This document shows, piece after piece, positions 32,077 through 32,194 of a DNA stretch of 32,194 nucleotides. The position numbers and the translations under genes are program-made. This DNA comes from Desulfobacteraceae bacterium (lineage in GTDB: Bacteria > Desulfobacterota > Desulfobacteria > Desulfobacterales > UBA5852). A model generated the notes under the pieces. The model did no database searches. It had not been told where the DNA came from and saw only the letters and a program-made list of their open reading frames with translations. The DNA lies in contig JABZFP010000020.1 in NCBI GenBank assembly GCA_014237395.1, forward strand, positions 1 through 32,194, written 5' to 3'. Every line of letters starts with the position of its first letter. Position 1 is the first letter of the stretch.

Positions 32077-32194
32077 ATGGAATTTGAGCTCAACCGCACC
32101 CAGCAGGACATTCAGAAAGCCGTACGGGATTTCACCAAGGGCGAATTTGACAAAGATCTGGCCTTGGAACTGGAGGAAGCCCACGAATTTCCCA
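32077..32194 (+). CDS. acyl-CoA dehydrogenase, N-terminal fragment
   Basis: Only the first 39 codons are in the window; the gene runs off the right edge. MEFELNRTQQDIQKAVRDF followed by a Lys/Glu-rich helix with EEAHEFP matches the N-terminal helical domain of FAD-dependent acyl-CoA dehydrogenases. These introduce the alpha-beta double bond in acyl-CoA oxidation and pass electrons to electron-transfer flavoprotein. An AGAGAGGAA ribosome site lies about 8 bases upstream. It diverges from the cooC-led operon. The substrate cannot be judged from this fragment. Confidence 0.8.
   Translation, partial: MEFELNRTQQDIQKAVRDFTKGEFDKDLALELEEAHEFP

Overview
The window reads as chromosomal DNA of a Gram-negative, anaerobic Desulfobacterota-type bacterium (a Desulfosarcina/Desulfobacteraceae-like sulfate reducer is my best guess). 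The reasons are a pilMNOPQ assembly operon with an outer-membrane secretin, the oxygen-sensitive indolepyruvate:ferredoxin oxidoreductase, a CooC-type Ni-insertion ATPase, a RACo-like corrinoid-activator ATPase, NtrC-type sigma-54 regulation, and a DUF6178-like protein. The organism is inferred from gene content only; there is no rRNA gene in the window.

Layout. Positions 1-231 hold the 3' end of an IS3-family transposase, followed by a strong bidirectional terminator. Positions 301-6402 (minus strand) hold a type IV pilus alignment/secretin operon: a small Xre-type regulator, then pilM, pilN, pilO, pilP and pilQ. About 500 non-coding bases separate it from a plus-strand histidine kinase/NtrC-type regulator pair (6909-9709). 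A minus-strand block follows (9770-17970): a membrane-anchored TPR protein, a PfkB sugar/nucleoside kinase, an SH3b protein, a PflA-like radical SAM protein, an FmdB zinc ribbon, recN, iorB and iorA. A plus-strand block (18230-24122) carries rdgB, a GTP-type PEP carboxykinase of divergent (archaeal-like) sequence, an AmpG-like permease and a DUF6178-like protein. A seven-gene minus-strand run (31710 down to 24263) is cooC, acuC, acuB, a prmA-like gene, a sir2-type gene, a RACo-like ASKHA gene and an FHA-GAF-cyclase-like gene. An acyl-CoA dehydrogenase gene starts at 32077 on the opposite strand and runs off the window.

How the genes may work together. The pil genes build the inner-membrane platform and outer-membrane pore for type IV pili. 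IorAB and the PEP carboxykinase belong to ferredoxin-linked amino-acid catabolism and gluconeogenesis. The final run is the most unusual: it combines two unrelated protein-lysine deacylase families (AcuC and Sir2), a CBS-ACT sensor, a PrmA-like methyltransferase and two ATPases related to CODH/ACS and corrinoid-protein activation. It also includes a signalling protein whose cyclase domain lacks expected catalytic residues. Together with the divergent acyl-CoA dehydrogenase, this suggests (inference) a module linking acyl-CoA/C1 metabolism to protein acylation state. The pil region is visibly more AT-rich than the rest.
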